Source: CAZYWA01 sp964650975 [NCBI: uncultured bacterium] (lineage in GTDB: Bacteria > JADJOY01). Taken from it: a stretch of 35,435 nucleotides of DNA. Both the position numbers and the translations under genes were made by a program. Location: positions 1 through 35,435 of the forward strand of contig CAZYWA010000012.1 of NCBI GenBank assembly GCA_964650975.1. Direction: 5' to 3'. Positions 18,510-27,138 of this stretch are shown one piece after another (position 1 is the stretch's first letter; each line of letters starts with the position of its first letter). The notes under the pieces are model-generated. The model was not told where the DNA came from and made no database searches. It was given only the letters and a program-made list of their open reading frames with translations.

Positions 18510-19991
18510 TCACGCTTCCGGAATCGGCTCTCCCCCGGGCAGATCCTCGATCCGCAGCGGCCAGTGGGTCGCGCCTTCCGCGTGACTCGGCACCACGGTG
18601 AGCTCCGGCCCTTCGCTTCGAGGCGCTCCTTGCGGGTTGCTCTGGGTGGCCGCTTCGGCCGCCAGCGCGGCTCCGGCCTCGAACCACTTGGACTCGTAGC
18701 GCACGGTGCAGTCGGTTTGAGTCGGCTGCGGATACTGGAATGCGCGCCCTTCGAAGTTGCGCATCATCGCCTTGTGCTGGGTGAGCGCGTTCACGTAGTT
18801 GGGCGCCACCGGCGCCTTGCCGCCGCCACCCGGCAGGTCGATCACGAAGGTCGGCACCGCGAACCCGGTGGTCCAGCCGCGCAACGACTCCATGATCTCG
18901 ATGCCGGTCTCGACCGGCGTCCGGAAGTGCTCGAGACCTTCCTCGTTGTCGCACTGGAAGAGGTAGTAGGGCCGGAGCCGGTTCCGCACCAGCTGATGCA
19001 TCAACTCTTTCACGATCCGCGGGCTCGAGTTCACGCCGCGCAGCAACACCGTCTGGTTACCGAGAGGGATGCCGGCGTTCACGATGCGCGCGCACGCAGC
19101 ACGCGACTCGGGCGTCAGCTCCTTCGGATGGTTGAAGTGCGTGTTGATCCAGACCGGGTGGTACTTGGCGAGCATCTTGACCAGGTCGTCGGTGATTCGC
19201 ATCGGCAGGAACATCGGCATCTTGGTGCCGAAGCGGATGATCTCGATGGACGGGATCTCCCGCAGCCGCGACACCACGAACTCGAGGTTCTTGTCCGACA
19301 TGGTGAGCGGGTCGCCGCCCGAGACCAGCACGTCGCGCACCTCGGGATGACCCCGGAGGTAGGCGAGCGACTGCTCGATCTGCTGCTTGGGCAGCACCTC
19401 GTTGGGCAACCCGGTCAGGCGCTTGCGCGTGCAGAACCGGCAGTAGCTGGCGCACATGTTGTTGACCAGGAAGAGCACCCGGTCTGGATACCGGTGCACC
19501 AGCCCCGGTGCCACGCGGTGCGCGTCCTCACCGAGGGAGTCGGTCACGCCCGAGCCGATCCCCGACATCTCGGCGCCCCGCGGCACGAACTGCATGCGCA
19601 CCGGGCAGCTCGGATCGTACGGATCCATGAGCGCGCAGAGATAAGGTGTGATCGACATCTGGAATTCGCCGCTGGTCGAGATCACGCCCTGACGCTCTTC
19701 CGGCGTCAGATGGATCACCTGCTCGAGCTGCTCGAGTGACTGGACGCAGTTCGAGAGCTGCCATTTCCAGTCCGCCCACTTCTCGGCGGGAACGTCCTTC
19801 CAGAGAGGGACTGAGGTGTGCGGGCGGCCCTGACGGCACAAGTGAGGGTCGGCGTCTACTTCCGCCGACCGCTCACCTCTTTTCTGTGCCGATACGACCG
19901 AGGCCACCTTGCTGGGCCGGATCGAGGCGTCGCGCGCCGCGATCTTGAGACGGGGCCGGCGAGTTCGAAGGGATCTAGCTGGTTCGAGCAT
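18510..19991 (-). CDS. kamA: Lysine 2,3-aminomutase (KamA family)
   Basis: A 493-residue radical SAM enzyme predicted to convert L-alpha-lysine to beta-lysine. The SAM cluster motif is C180-A-S-Y-C184-R-F-C187-TRKR. Residues known from clostridial KamA are conserved with exact spacing: D348 (QCD) and D385 (FVID) correspond to the two aspartates that grip the lysine side-chain amine (293 and 330), and K392 in PGGGGK corresponds to the PLP lysine 337. The flanking EHFRTPV and MRNFEGR blocks are also typical. This makes lysine, rather than glutamate or arginine, the most likely substrate. Compared with clostridial enzymes it has a longer N-terminus and a C-terminal tail. ATG 19991 is chosen for its strong GAGGAGGAA ribosome-binding site. 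Its promoter region holds a palindrome. Confidence 0.93.
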   Translation of the reverse strand: MLEPARSLRTRRPRLKIAARDASIRPSKVASVVSAQKRGERSAEVDADPHLCRQGRPHTSVPLWKDVPAEKWADWKWQLSNCVQSLEQLEQVIHLTPEERQGVISTSGEFQMSITPYLCALMDPYDPSCPVRMQFVPRGAEMSGIGSGVTDSLGEDAHRVAPGLVHRYPDRVLFLVNNMCASYCRFCTRKRLTGLPNEVLPKQQIEQSLAYLRGHPEVRDVLVSGGDPLTMSDKNLEFVVSRLREIPSIEIIRFGTKMPMFLPMRITDDLVKMLAKYHPVWINTHFNHPKELTPESRAACARIVNAGIPLGNQTVLLRGVNSSPRIVKELMHQLVRNRLRPYYLFQCDNEEGLEHFRTPVETGIEIMESLRGWTTGFAVPTFVIDLPGGGGKAPVAPNYVNALTQHKAMMRNFEGRAFQYPQPTQTDCTVRYESKWFEAGAALAAEAATQSNPQGAPRSEGPELTVVPSHAEGATHWPLRIEDLPGGEPIPEA

Positions 19992-20166
19992 TGGTCCGTC
20001 TTCCTCCTCGGCGGTCTGGTTGGTGAGGGTACGACCGCGGGACCGATGTGCGCGCATCATGGAAGTGGAAGCTCCCAACCACACCGACTGCGGCGAGCGC
20101 TCACCCGCTGGGGCTGCGAGAGAGTTTCGTCGTCGTGGCATCGTCGTTTTTTTTCTGCGTCACGTG

Positions 20167-20197
20167 CTTATCGTGAAGCGGTTAACTTCATGATAAG
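20167..20197. promoter_or_regulatory. Palindrome over the putative kamA -10 box (candidate operator)
   Basis: Two 12-base arms (CTTATCGTGAAG and CTTCATGATAAG) separated by seven bases pair at 11 of 12 positions; the twelfth can form a G-T wobble. The palindrome sits in an unusually AT-rich island of this GC-rich region and covers the putative -10 box and start site for kamA. On the minus strand it is followed by an A8 run (T8 at 20147-20154 on plus), not a T-run, so it does not look like a terminator of the upstream ligase gene. Confidence 0.5.
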
Positions 20198-20218
20198 GAA
20201 CGACGGTTGCAGACACAA
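20190..20218 (-). promoter_or_regulatory. Putative sigma-70 promoter of kamA
   Basis: On the minus strand TTGTGT (20218-20213) and TATCAT (20195-20190) are separated by 17 bp; the -10 matches the consensus at five of six positions. Transcription would start near 20183 and give a 5' leader of about 190 bases before the ATG at 19991. No known riboswitch was recognised in that leader. Confidence 0.4.
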
Positions 20219-20273
20219 GTATTTTCTTGCACGAGCGGGCACGATCGAACGACGGCGCGACGATCGACGGCGG

Positions 20274-22259
20274 TCAGCGCGCCGTCGGCGGTCGACTGCG
20301 TGCTCGTTCGCTCGCTCGAAAGCGGCGAATCGCGGGCTCCAGGATGCGGCCGATGAGCTCCGCGTAGTCGATCGAGGCACTCGCGGCGATCAAGCACAGG
20401 TCCGACCAGCCCGGCGAGAGACCCGGCAGTGGATTGAGCTCCACGAAGTTGACGAGGCCCGCGGCGTCGAGCCGCAGGTCCACCCGAGCCACGTCGCGAC
20501 AGCCGAGCGCCGTGAACGCGCCGACGGCGGCTCGCTCGAGCTCGCGTCCGAGCGTGGGATCGACGCGCGCCGGAGTGTCGTAGCGGATCTCCTTGCTCCA
20601 GTCCTGCTTGTGCTCGAACGCGTAGACGGGGCGCTTCTTGCGTTTGTTCAGGAACACGATCTCCATCGGCGGCAGGGGGCGCGGCCGGCTCTCGCCCAGG
20701 AGTCCCACCGTGAACTCGCGCCCCGGGAGATAGCCCTCGACCAGCGCCGGCTGGCGATACCGCTCGATCACCTCGCGCGCCACCTCGCGCATCTCGTGCT
20801 GGTTCTCGACCACGCTCTTGGGAACCACCCCCTTCGAGCTTCCCTCGGTGACGGGCTTCACGATGGCGGGAAACGGGAATCCGTTCGGCAGCGCCTCGCG
20901 TCCTGTGTGGAGCAAGAAACACGGCGGTGTCGCGATGCCGGCGGCGGCGACCAGCCGCTTCGCCAGCTCCTTGTCGAGCGCCAGCGCGAGCGCCGTGGGG
21001 TCGGATCCGGTGTAGGGGATTCCAAGCAGCTCGAGCAGCGCCGGCACCTGCGACTCGCGGTTCCTCCCCAGCACACCCTCCGCCATGTTGAACACCACGT
21101 CGGGCGACGCGGCGACCAACTGGGTGGGCAGGTCCGCCGTGGCCTCGAGCTCGATCACCTCGTGGCCGTGCGACTCGATCGCCTCGCGGATCGCGGCGAT
21201 GGTCTTGGGCGAGTCGTACTCGGCTTCGCTCTCGTCGACGCCCTCGACGGGCTTCACCCGCTTCACGTTGAAGGTGAAGCCGACGCGCAGCTGCCGTCGC
21301 GATCTTCCGCGCCCGCGCGTGCCCCGCTTCAGCCCGTAGCGCGTGCTGGCGCTGGCGATGATCGCCTCCAGCACCTGCTCGGTCCGGCCCAGCCCGCGCA
21401 GCGCGGCGGCCGTGCCGAGGGTCGCGTGGCTCTCGAGCCCGGGTAGCGGGTCGACCTCGATCACGAACGGCGCGCCGTCGTCGGCGATCCGGAAATCGAT
21501 CCGGCCCAGGTCACGGATCCCGAGGCAGCGGATGACCGCACGCGAGATCGAAGCGAGCTCGCGGGCCAGCCGAGGCTCGAGTTGGGCGGGAGCTTCGAGC
21601 GCAAAGCGTGCGGACTTGGCTCGCGCCGACCCGGCCGGCAGGACGATGCCGATCGGATCCAGGACGCCGGCGGTTCCGCCCGGAGCGCCCTCGAGGAACG
21701 GCACCACCACGTGCCGCCCCGGAGCGAGCTCTTCGATCCACACACCTTCGGCGCCTTGCGAGAGAAGCGTCAGGACCCGATCGTGAAGCGCGTCCGCCGA
21801 TTCCACTCGCTCGACGGCTGCATTCGGACCGTCGGCCCGGATCGTCACCGGAAACCGGAACGTCGTGGGGCCGGTCCGGAGCAGATCCTGGCGATCGACC
21901 ACGCGACGGTTGCGCAGTGTGGGAATCCCATGGGATGCGAGATGCCGGCGGGTGAGGACCGGGTCGAGCGCCAGCGCGTGGACGGCGCTGGGAGAGCCGC
22001 TGTGCGGCAGGCCGAGCTCCGCGTAGAGCGCTGGATAGAACGCCTCGCGCGCGCGGCCGGCGAGGGCGCGGGCGGAGTTCACGACCAGGTCGGGTCTCAG
22101 TCTCGCGAGGCGCGTGGTGACCGTGACCAGAGGCAGGGCGACGTCGACCAGTGCCGCCTCGTGCCCGAGCCGGCTCAGCTCGTCGACGACCTGCTGCGCG
22201 GCGCCGGTGGCCGAGTCGCGCTCTCCCGGCTCCGAGAGATAGGCGAACGCGAGCTTCAT
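20274..22259 (-). CDS. Tandem D-Ala-D-Ala ligase-like ATP-grasp protein
   Basis: A 661-residue protein made of two D-alanine-D-alanine ligase-like ATP-grasp units joined by a basic linker (about 310-325). The C-terminal unit is intact: K468 and TEGSSKGV (471-478, glycine loop), E508 (VEGYLPGREFTVG), D594 and VELNPLPGLSP with E607 and N609 as metal and phosphate ligands. The N-terminal unit is eroded: the lysine and serine-rich loop are replaced by TIRADGPN, and E268-V-D270 replaces ExN, so it probably no longer binds MgATP normally. The enzyme should activate a carboxylate as acyl phosphate and join it to an amine. With kamA next in the same direction, beta-lysine is the obvious candidate substrate, but this is inference. 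ATG 22259 is preceded by GGAG. Confidence 0.85.
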   Translation of the reverse strand: MKLAFAYLSEPGERDSATGAAQQVVDELSRLGHEAALVDVALPLVTVTTRLARLRPDLVVNSARALAGRAREAFYPALYAELGLPHSGSPSAVHALALDPVLTRRHLASHGIPTLRNRRVVDRQDLLRTGPTTFRFPVTIRADGPNAAVERVESADALHDRVLTLLSQGAEGVWIEELAPGRHVVVPFLEGAPGGTAGVLDPIGIVLPAGSARAKSARFALEAPAQLEPRLARELASISRAVIRCLGIRDLGRIDFRIADDGAPFVIEVDPLPGLESHATLGTAAALRGLGRTEQVLEAIIASASTRYGLKRGTRGRGRSRRQLRVGFTFNVKRVKPVEGVDESEAEYDSPKTIAAIREAIESHGHEVIELEATADLPTQLVAASPDVVFNMAEGVLGRNRESQVPALLELLGIPYTGSDPTALALALDKELAKRLVAAAGIATPPCFLLHTGREALPNGFPFPAIVKPVTEGSSKGVVPKSVVENQHEMREVAREVIERYRQPALVEGYLPGREFTVGLLGESRPRPLPPMEIVFLNKRKKRPVYAFEHKQDWSKEIRYDTPARVDPTLGRELERAAVGAFTALGCRDVARVDLRLDAAGLVNFVELNPLPGLSPGWSDLCLIAASASIDYAELIGRILEPAIRRFRASERARSRPPTAR

Positions 22260-22277
22260 GTGCGCGGTCTCCGGCGC

Positions 22278-22299
22278 CGGATCGCGGGCTCGCGATCCG
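22278..22299 (-). other. Hairpin just upstream of the ATP-grasp start
   Basis: A perfect 9-bp stem (CGGATCGCG / CGCGATCCG) with a four-base loop lies between the diguanylate cyclase stop and the ATP-grasp gene, ending about 19 bases before its ATG and just before its GGAG. There is no T-run, so it could be a weak terminator for the upstream gene or a leader structure affecting translation. Confidence 0.35.
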
Positions 22300-22402
22300 C
22301 GGCGCTCGCTGCAAATGCCATCGCGCGCGTCCGCCGTCAAGGCGATCTCGCGCGCCGCGCTGGCTCAACGCCGGCGAGCGCCGTCCGGACGTGCGTCGTT
22401 CG

Positions 22403-24217
22403 TCAGCCGCGAGCGGAGCCGGGGCCACGCGCTTTGCGAGGCGCTTCGGTGATCGCGATCTCGACCCGGTTTCGTCCCAGGTCCTTGGCGCGGTAGAGCG
22501 CGCGGTCGGCCGCTTCCACCAGCACCACTGGATCGTGGGCGATCGGCGGTAGCGCCGTCGCCACACCCACGCTCAAGGACAACGCGGGTGCGTCACTTCC
22601 CAATCCGAGCGGAATGCCCAGGCCGAGCACCGCCGCCCGCAGCGCGTCGGCGACGTGGGTCGCGCCGGTCACGTCGGTGTCCGGCAGGACCACGACGAAT
22701 TCCTCGCCACCGTAGCGAGCGATCACGTCCGCGGGCCGCCGAACGGCCTCCTGCATGGCGTGCGCCACCCGCCGCAGGACGCCGTCCCCCTCGACGTGCC
22801 CGAACGAGTCGTTGAGCCGCTTGAACCAGTCGAGATCGGACATCACCAGCGAGATCGGCGCGTGCATCCGCAGAGCACGAGCCCACTCGCGAGCGAGCAC
22901 GGCGTCGAACGCTCGGCGGTTGGGAATGCCCGTGAGCTCGTCGATCGACGAGTCGCGCTCGGCGCGCTCCTTGTCGCGGCGCATGAGCGAGATGCGGTCG
23001 GCCAGGCCGATCGAGAGCAGCACCGCGAACGCGAGCACTCCCACCTCGAAGCCCGAGCGCGTGAACGAATCGGGCTCGACGAGCCCCAGGTTCTCGATCC
23101 CCGCCACGGCGCCGCCGAGCGCGGGGGCCAGCAACCCCAGCAGGTAGAAGCGCGCCGGCCGGTGGTGGCGACGCGCGGCGCCGATGGCGCACACCAGCGT
23201 GAGCGGGATTCCGGCCAGCGCGAACACCGTGGCCACGCGGATTCCCCACGCGTACGGCATGACCAGCGCCAGGGCCGCGTCGACCACCCAGACGGCGGCG
23301 AGGAGCCGGATGAAGCGATCGGTGCGCGGGAAGAGCTCGAACGTGTCCAGGTAGGCACGGGAGAACTGGAGAAAGCTCGCGGCGCCGAGAGCAACGACCA
23401 CCAGGAATGAGCGGTTCTCCCACCAAGGCGAGCCCGGCCACAGCGCCTGGTACGCGACGCCGTCCTCGATCAGGTTGCCGACGGCGAGGAGCGAAAGCGT
23501 GATGAAGCTCCATCCGTAGGCGGGCTCTCGCAGCGACAGGAAAAAGAGCAGGCTCTGCACCATCATCGCGGCGAGCACGCCGTAGAAGATCCCGAGCTTG
23601 AGGCCTTGCTGGCTCAGATGCTCGCGCAACCCATCGGTCGACCAGATCCCGAGCGGCACCACGATGGGGCCGTCGCTCGCGACGCGAAGCTCGATCGTCG
23701 CCGAGCCGCCCGGTGGCAGGTGGATCGGAAACGTGGGGTAGCGGGTCGGGAGCGGCCGAGCGGTGAACGGCAACAGGTCGCCGGCGTGCGCGATCTCGAC
23801 GTGGCCGTCCTCGGCGGTCGAGTAGAGGTCGGCGTGGTCGAGCCCCCGATAGGGGATCTCGAGGAACCACTCCCGAGGGGCCGCGAGCCCCGCCTCGAGG
23901 GAGATCCTCACCCAGTAGGCGGAGCGGGCGAGGCCGAAGTTCAGGTTGCGGCTCGCGGAGAGCTGGAACCGCTCGGCGAGCGGCGGCTTGGTCACGTCGT
24001 CGATCCGCCAGTCGCCGGCCACGTCCTCGAGCACCTCGATGTGCCCTCGCAGCACGGGCGATCGAAGTGTCGGGTCGAGATGCACCGGCGCGGCGGCACC
24101 GGCCCGCGCCGGAATGGCAGAGCTGCAAGCCAGCCAGGCGGCCAGAGCGAGCCACGCACGATGAGTCCGTGCGCGGCCGCGGCCGGTCGACGGCCGAGTG
24201 CGCCCGAGCGCTTTCAC
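22403..24217 (-). CDS. Diguanylate cyclase with 7TMR-DISM sensor
   Basis: A 604-residue inner-membrane protein. After a signal peptide (WLALAAWLACSSAIPARA) comes a periplasmic 7TMR-DISMED2-type beta domain (about 45-190, with SAYWVRISLE and FLEIPYRGLDHADLY). Seven transmembrane helices follow (about 205-400), then a GGDEF domain. The active-site loop is G503-G-E-E-F507 in RYGGEEFVVVLP, and the inhibitory site R494-P-A-D497 sits at the correct distance before it. It should make cyclic-di-GMP and show product inhibition. DISM domains are thought to sense carbohydrates or other small periplasmic ligands. The GTG start 24217 lies at the very end of the upstream lipoprotein gene, suggesting translational coupling before that frame was disturbed. 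Confidence 0.92.
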   Translation of the reverse strand: MKALGRTRPSTGRGRARTHRAWLALAAWLACSSAIPARAGAAAPVHLDPTLRSPVLRGHIEVLEDVAGDWRIDDVTKPPLAERFQLSASRNLNFGLARSAYWVRISLEAGLAAPREWFLEIPYRGLDHADLYSTAEDGHVEIAHAGDLLPFTARPLPTRYPTFPIHLPPGGSATIELRVASDGPIVVPLGIWSTDGLREHLSQQGLKLGIFYGVLAAMMVQSLLFFLSLREPAYGWSFITLSLLAVGNLIEDGVAYQALWPGSPWWENRSFLVVVALGAASFLQFSRAYLDTFELFPRTDRFIRLLAAVWVVDAALALVMPYAWGIRVATVFALAGIPLTLVCAIGAARRHHRPARFYLLGLLAPALGGAVAGIENLGLVEPDSFTRSGFEVGVLAFAVLLSIGLADRISLMRRDKERAERDSSIDELTGIPNRRAFDAVLAREWARALRMHAPISLVMSDLDWFKRLNDSFGHVEGDGVLRRVAHAMQEAVRRPADVIARYGGEEFVVVLPDTDVTGATHVADALRAAVLGLGIPLGLGSDAPALSLSVGVATALPPIAHDPVVLVEAADRALYRAKDLGRNRVEIAITEAPRKARGPGSARG

Positions 24218-24226
24218 TCTCGAGGG

Positions 24227-25526
24227 CTAAGTTGACTCCGAGGTGGGCGACGTTCGGATACGAGTCGGCCCAGTACGCCACGTCGATTTCCTCGGGATGA
24301 AAGTGGAAGAACTGCGACCAACGAGTGCTCACCGACGAGTCGTAGCTTCCCTTCTGGTAGCGGGTCCACGGATCCCAGGAGGATCCGGGCGAGAGGTGGA
24401 AGAAGAACAGATCGTTCCCGTGTCCGGAGATGTCGGCGCCGGGATCGCCGTGGCCGTAGATGAAGACGCCGCCCGACCGGTCCGGCCCGAGCGACGGATC
24501 GTGGGTGACCTGTACCGGCGGCTGGCGGTCGCCGCGGAAACCAGCCCCCGCGTCGTACCAGTAGCGGATCTGGTTGGTGCGGCTGCCGCAGAAGGTGAGG
24601 TGGACGAGGCCATCGGGCGTCACCAGGAGAGAGGGGCCGTTGTCGAGCCCGCTCTCCGCCGGATCCTCGATGCGCTCCGACGGGGTCCAGCTGCCTCCCT
24701 TGTCGCGCCGGCGCACCCGCACGACGCCGTCGTGGGTGTAGGCGCCGGTGCCGTCGAGCCAGCTCACCACAAGCGTCTCGGCCGCGGTGAAGGCGGTCGC
24801 CGGATGCCAGGCACTGCAAGCGCTCGACGGTGGATCGCAGTCGATGACGTCGTCCACGTCGTGTCGATCGCGCCAGCCGCCGCCCGCGCGGTTGGCGTAG
24901 CGAAGATGGAGGCGGCCGTCGTCGCCGCGCACGCTCCACACCGCGTGCGGAGTTCCGGCGGCATCGAGGGCCAGCGCCACCCCCTCGTCTCCCTGCTTGA
25001 AGTCGGTCCAGTGGGTGCTGTCGACCACCTCCGCATCGCCCCACAGATCGGAGCGGGTGTCGAAGAGCGCATAGCGCACGGCGCCACCGCGATCGTTCCA
25101 GATCGCGTGGATCTGGTCGTCGCCGTCCATGGCGATCGCGACGGTGCTGATCCCGCCGCGTGGCGCGTGGCCGCCGTCCTTCTCGTCGAAGCCGGACGGA
25201 GTTCCGGCGGAGGTCGCGCGGTAGACCTTGATCTCGTTGTCGCCGCAATCTGGATCGAACGCGAAGCACGTGGGGACCACCACGTAGAGCAGGTTCGCGT
25301 GGGTGCGTACCAGTTGGTGCGGCCCGACGTCGGTGAATCCCGGCCCGACCACGATGTCGTGCTGGGTGGCGGTGGGAGTCGCTCCGGGGTCCGGCGGTGG
25401 TCCGGGATTGGGCGGCGGCGACGACGCGCCGCGCGAGCCCGACCCGCATCCCCCCCACCCCGATCCGAACGAGAGCGCGAAGAGCGCGGCGGCGAGGGGA
25501 GCCCAGGGGTGCTTGCGGCGAGTCAT
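24227..25526 (-). CDS. Beta-propeller-like lipoprotein, 3' end disturbed
   Basis: A secreted protein of about 430 residues that I can only place as BNR/sialidase-like in fold. A signal peptide (APLAAALFALSFGSGWGGC) leads to a possible lipidated Cys and a Pro/Gly linker. Repeats of the type 'H.vW....G..ry..F' follow (QIHAIWNDRGGAVRYALF, TPHAVWSVRGDDGRLHLRY, LVHLTFCGSRTNQIRYWY). No sialidase Asp-box catalytic set was seen. ATG 25526 has an AAGGAGG site. The natural end appears to be YPNVAHLGVNL, but the frame has no stop there and stays open inside the cyclase gene down to 22593. A TAG lies at 24229-24227 in the +1 frame, so a one-base indel, real or an assembly error, is likely. The stated end is that TAG. 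Confidence 0.55.
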
Positions 25527-25668
25527 GAAGCGGAGGCCTCCTTCGATCGCAGGTCCGGTGTGTCGGTGTCTCCCATGAGCTTGGCACGCAGGGGGCATGC
25601 GGCGCGAGGTTCCGCCCCTGTCACGGTTGCGCGAGATTCCTGCCCGCCGCTAAAGTGCGCCGCCCGTC

Positions 25669-27138
25669 ATGCCTCGATCGAGCCCGCTTCGACGCCGCTC
25701 CGTCACCGCCTTGCTGGTGGCGTGTGTCGCGTGCGCCGCGTCGCCCGCGCGCGCCAACGACTTCCGCACCTTCGGCTTCGGCGCCCGCGCGGTCGCGATG
25801 GGCGGCGCCATGACCGGACACGACGACGACTTCACCGCGACCTACTACAACCCGGCCGGAGTGGTGATGCAGACCGGGCGCGAGTTCGCGATCGGGCTCC
25901 AGTACAGCGACTTCCAGGTCAGTGCCACCAACCCCTCGCCGATCCCCGACGGGTCGGTCCGCGATTCGAACGCGTTCCCGGTCGAGGACACGCTCGGCGC
26001 TTACGGCGGCATGCGTTTCCAGATCCCGTTCGCCGATGCGCTGGCGGGGAAGGTGGGTTTCGGCGTGGGTTTCTACACCGGCCTGCCGCATCTGCTGAAC
26101 GTCGAGGTTCCGGAGAGCTTCGTGCCCCAGTACGTGCTGCTGGGGGGCCAGACGCAGCTGGTGGTGACCCAGCCGGCGCTCGCCATCAAGCCGATCGACG
26201 GGCTCGCGGTGGGCATCGGCTGCGTGTTCTTCGCGGACGTGGGTGGGAACCTCGAGATCCCCACGGGCATTCGCGGCGCCGACGGGGTCGACGACGCACA
26301 CACCACCATCGATCAGGAGATCCAGCCGGTGGTGCGCGCGACCGGCGGCGTTCTGGCGGAAGGAAGCCTGCTCAGCGACGCCCTCGCGGCGTGGAGCTTC
26401 GGCCTCACGTGGCGCGACGCGTTCGTGGTGCCGCTGCAGATTCCGGTCACCGTCACGCTCGGTCCGATTCCGCTCAACATCGATCTCTCGAGCTCGCTGC
26501 TCTACACGCCGCAACAGCTCGTGGTGGGAGTCGCCCACAAGGACGACGACCTGACCCTCGCTTTCGACCTCTCGTGGAACCAGTGGTCGGGCTACAGGCC
26601 GCCAACGCTGCAGCTCAAGCTCAACGTCATCATCCCGATCGTGCCGATCGATCTGAAGGACGCGTACAACGCGAATCCCCACACCCACGATACCTACACG
26701 CCGCGAATCGGTGCCGAGTGGCGCGCCTGGCACGGCGAGACCACCGACGGGTGGCTGCGCGCCGGCTACGCGTTCGAGGCCACGCCGTTCCCGGAGCAGA
26801 CCGGGCTCACGACCTACCTGGACGGTGATCGTCATCTGCTGTCGGCGGGAGCGGGGATCGCGTTGCGCGAGCTGCCGATCCTCGGCCCGCTGAGCGGGGG
26901 AGCGACCGTGCGCTTCGACGCGGCCGTGCAGTACGAAGTGATCGCCTCGACGGTCAACCACAAGAGTGCCGTCAATCCGCTCTTCGTCCAGGATTCCGAT
27001 CCCAACTCGTTCCCGCCGCTCACCGACTCCAAGGGCCACCCCATCGCCGATCCTTCCTACCCGTCGATCCGCGGGGATGCCGACGTGCTGCTGGTGCTCT
27101 TCACGGCGAGCACCACGTTCGGAGACGTGGGCCGATGA
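25669..27138 (+). CDS. OmpP1/FadL-type outer-membrane protein, copy 1 of operon
   Basis: A 489-residue outer-membrane barrel protein. A Sec signal peptide (VTALLVACVACAASPARA, cleaved before NDF) is followed by the FadL hatch signature FRTFGFGARAVAMGGAMTGHDDDFTATYYNPAGV. Later strands such as LVVGVAHKDDDLTLAFDLSWNQWSGY (split by turns) match the 'vG...y...d..l..D..W..ws' element of the family. It has no strong ribosome-binding site. Its stop overlaps the start of the next gene by four bases (ATGA), so the two FadL paralogues are translationally coupled. Transport of a hydrophobic compound is the family role; the substrate is unknown. Confidence 0.87.
   Translation: MPRSSPLRRRSVTALLVACVACAASPARANDFRTFGFGARAVAMGGAMTGHDDDFTATYYNPAGVVMQTGREFAIGLQYSDFQVSATNPSPIPDGSVRDSNAFPVEDTLGAYGGMRFQIPFADALAGKVGFGVGFYTGLPHLLNVEVPESFVPQYVLLGGQTQLVVTQPALAIKPIDGLAVGIGCVFFADVGGNLEIPTGIRGADGVDDAHTTIDQEIQPVVRATGGVLAEGSLLSDALAAWSFGLTWRDAFVVPLQIPVTVTLGPIPLNIDLSSSLLYTPQQLVVGVAHKDDDLTLAFDLSWNQWSGYRPPTLQLKLNVIIPIVPIDLKDAYNANPHTHDTYTPRIGAEWRAWHGETTDGWLRAGYAFEATPFPEQTGLTTYLDGDRHLLSAGAGIALRELPILGPLSGGATVRFDAAVQYEVIASTVNHKSAVNPLFVQDSDPNSFPPLTDSKGHPIADPSYPSIRGDADVLLVLFTASTTFGDVGR

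Noticed and set aside
16785-19739. Open plus-strand frame of nearly 1000 codons
   Set aside because: Antisense to the RibBA-like and kamA genes, which have clear motifs; composition is typical of a shadow frame.
19992-20183. Lysine riboswitch in the long kamA leader
   Set aside because: I could not find the conserved lysine-element sequences or helices; a covariance-model search would be needed and was not possible.
22593-24226. C-terminal extension of the propeller-like lipoprotein
   Set aside because: It lies in another frame of the well-supported diguanylate cyclase gene and its sequence is Arg/Ala/Gly-rich without domain features.
25627-25656. TTGCGC-18 bp-TAAAGT as promoter of the FadL operon
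   Set aside because: Only three and four consensus matches with suboptimal spacing; too weak to list as a feature.
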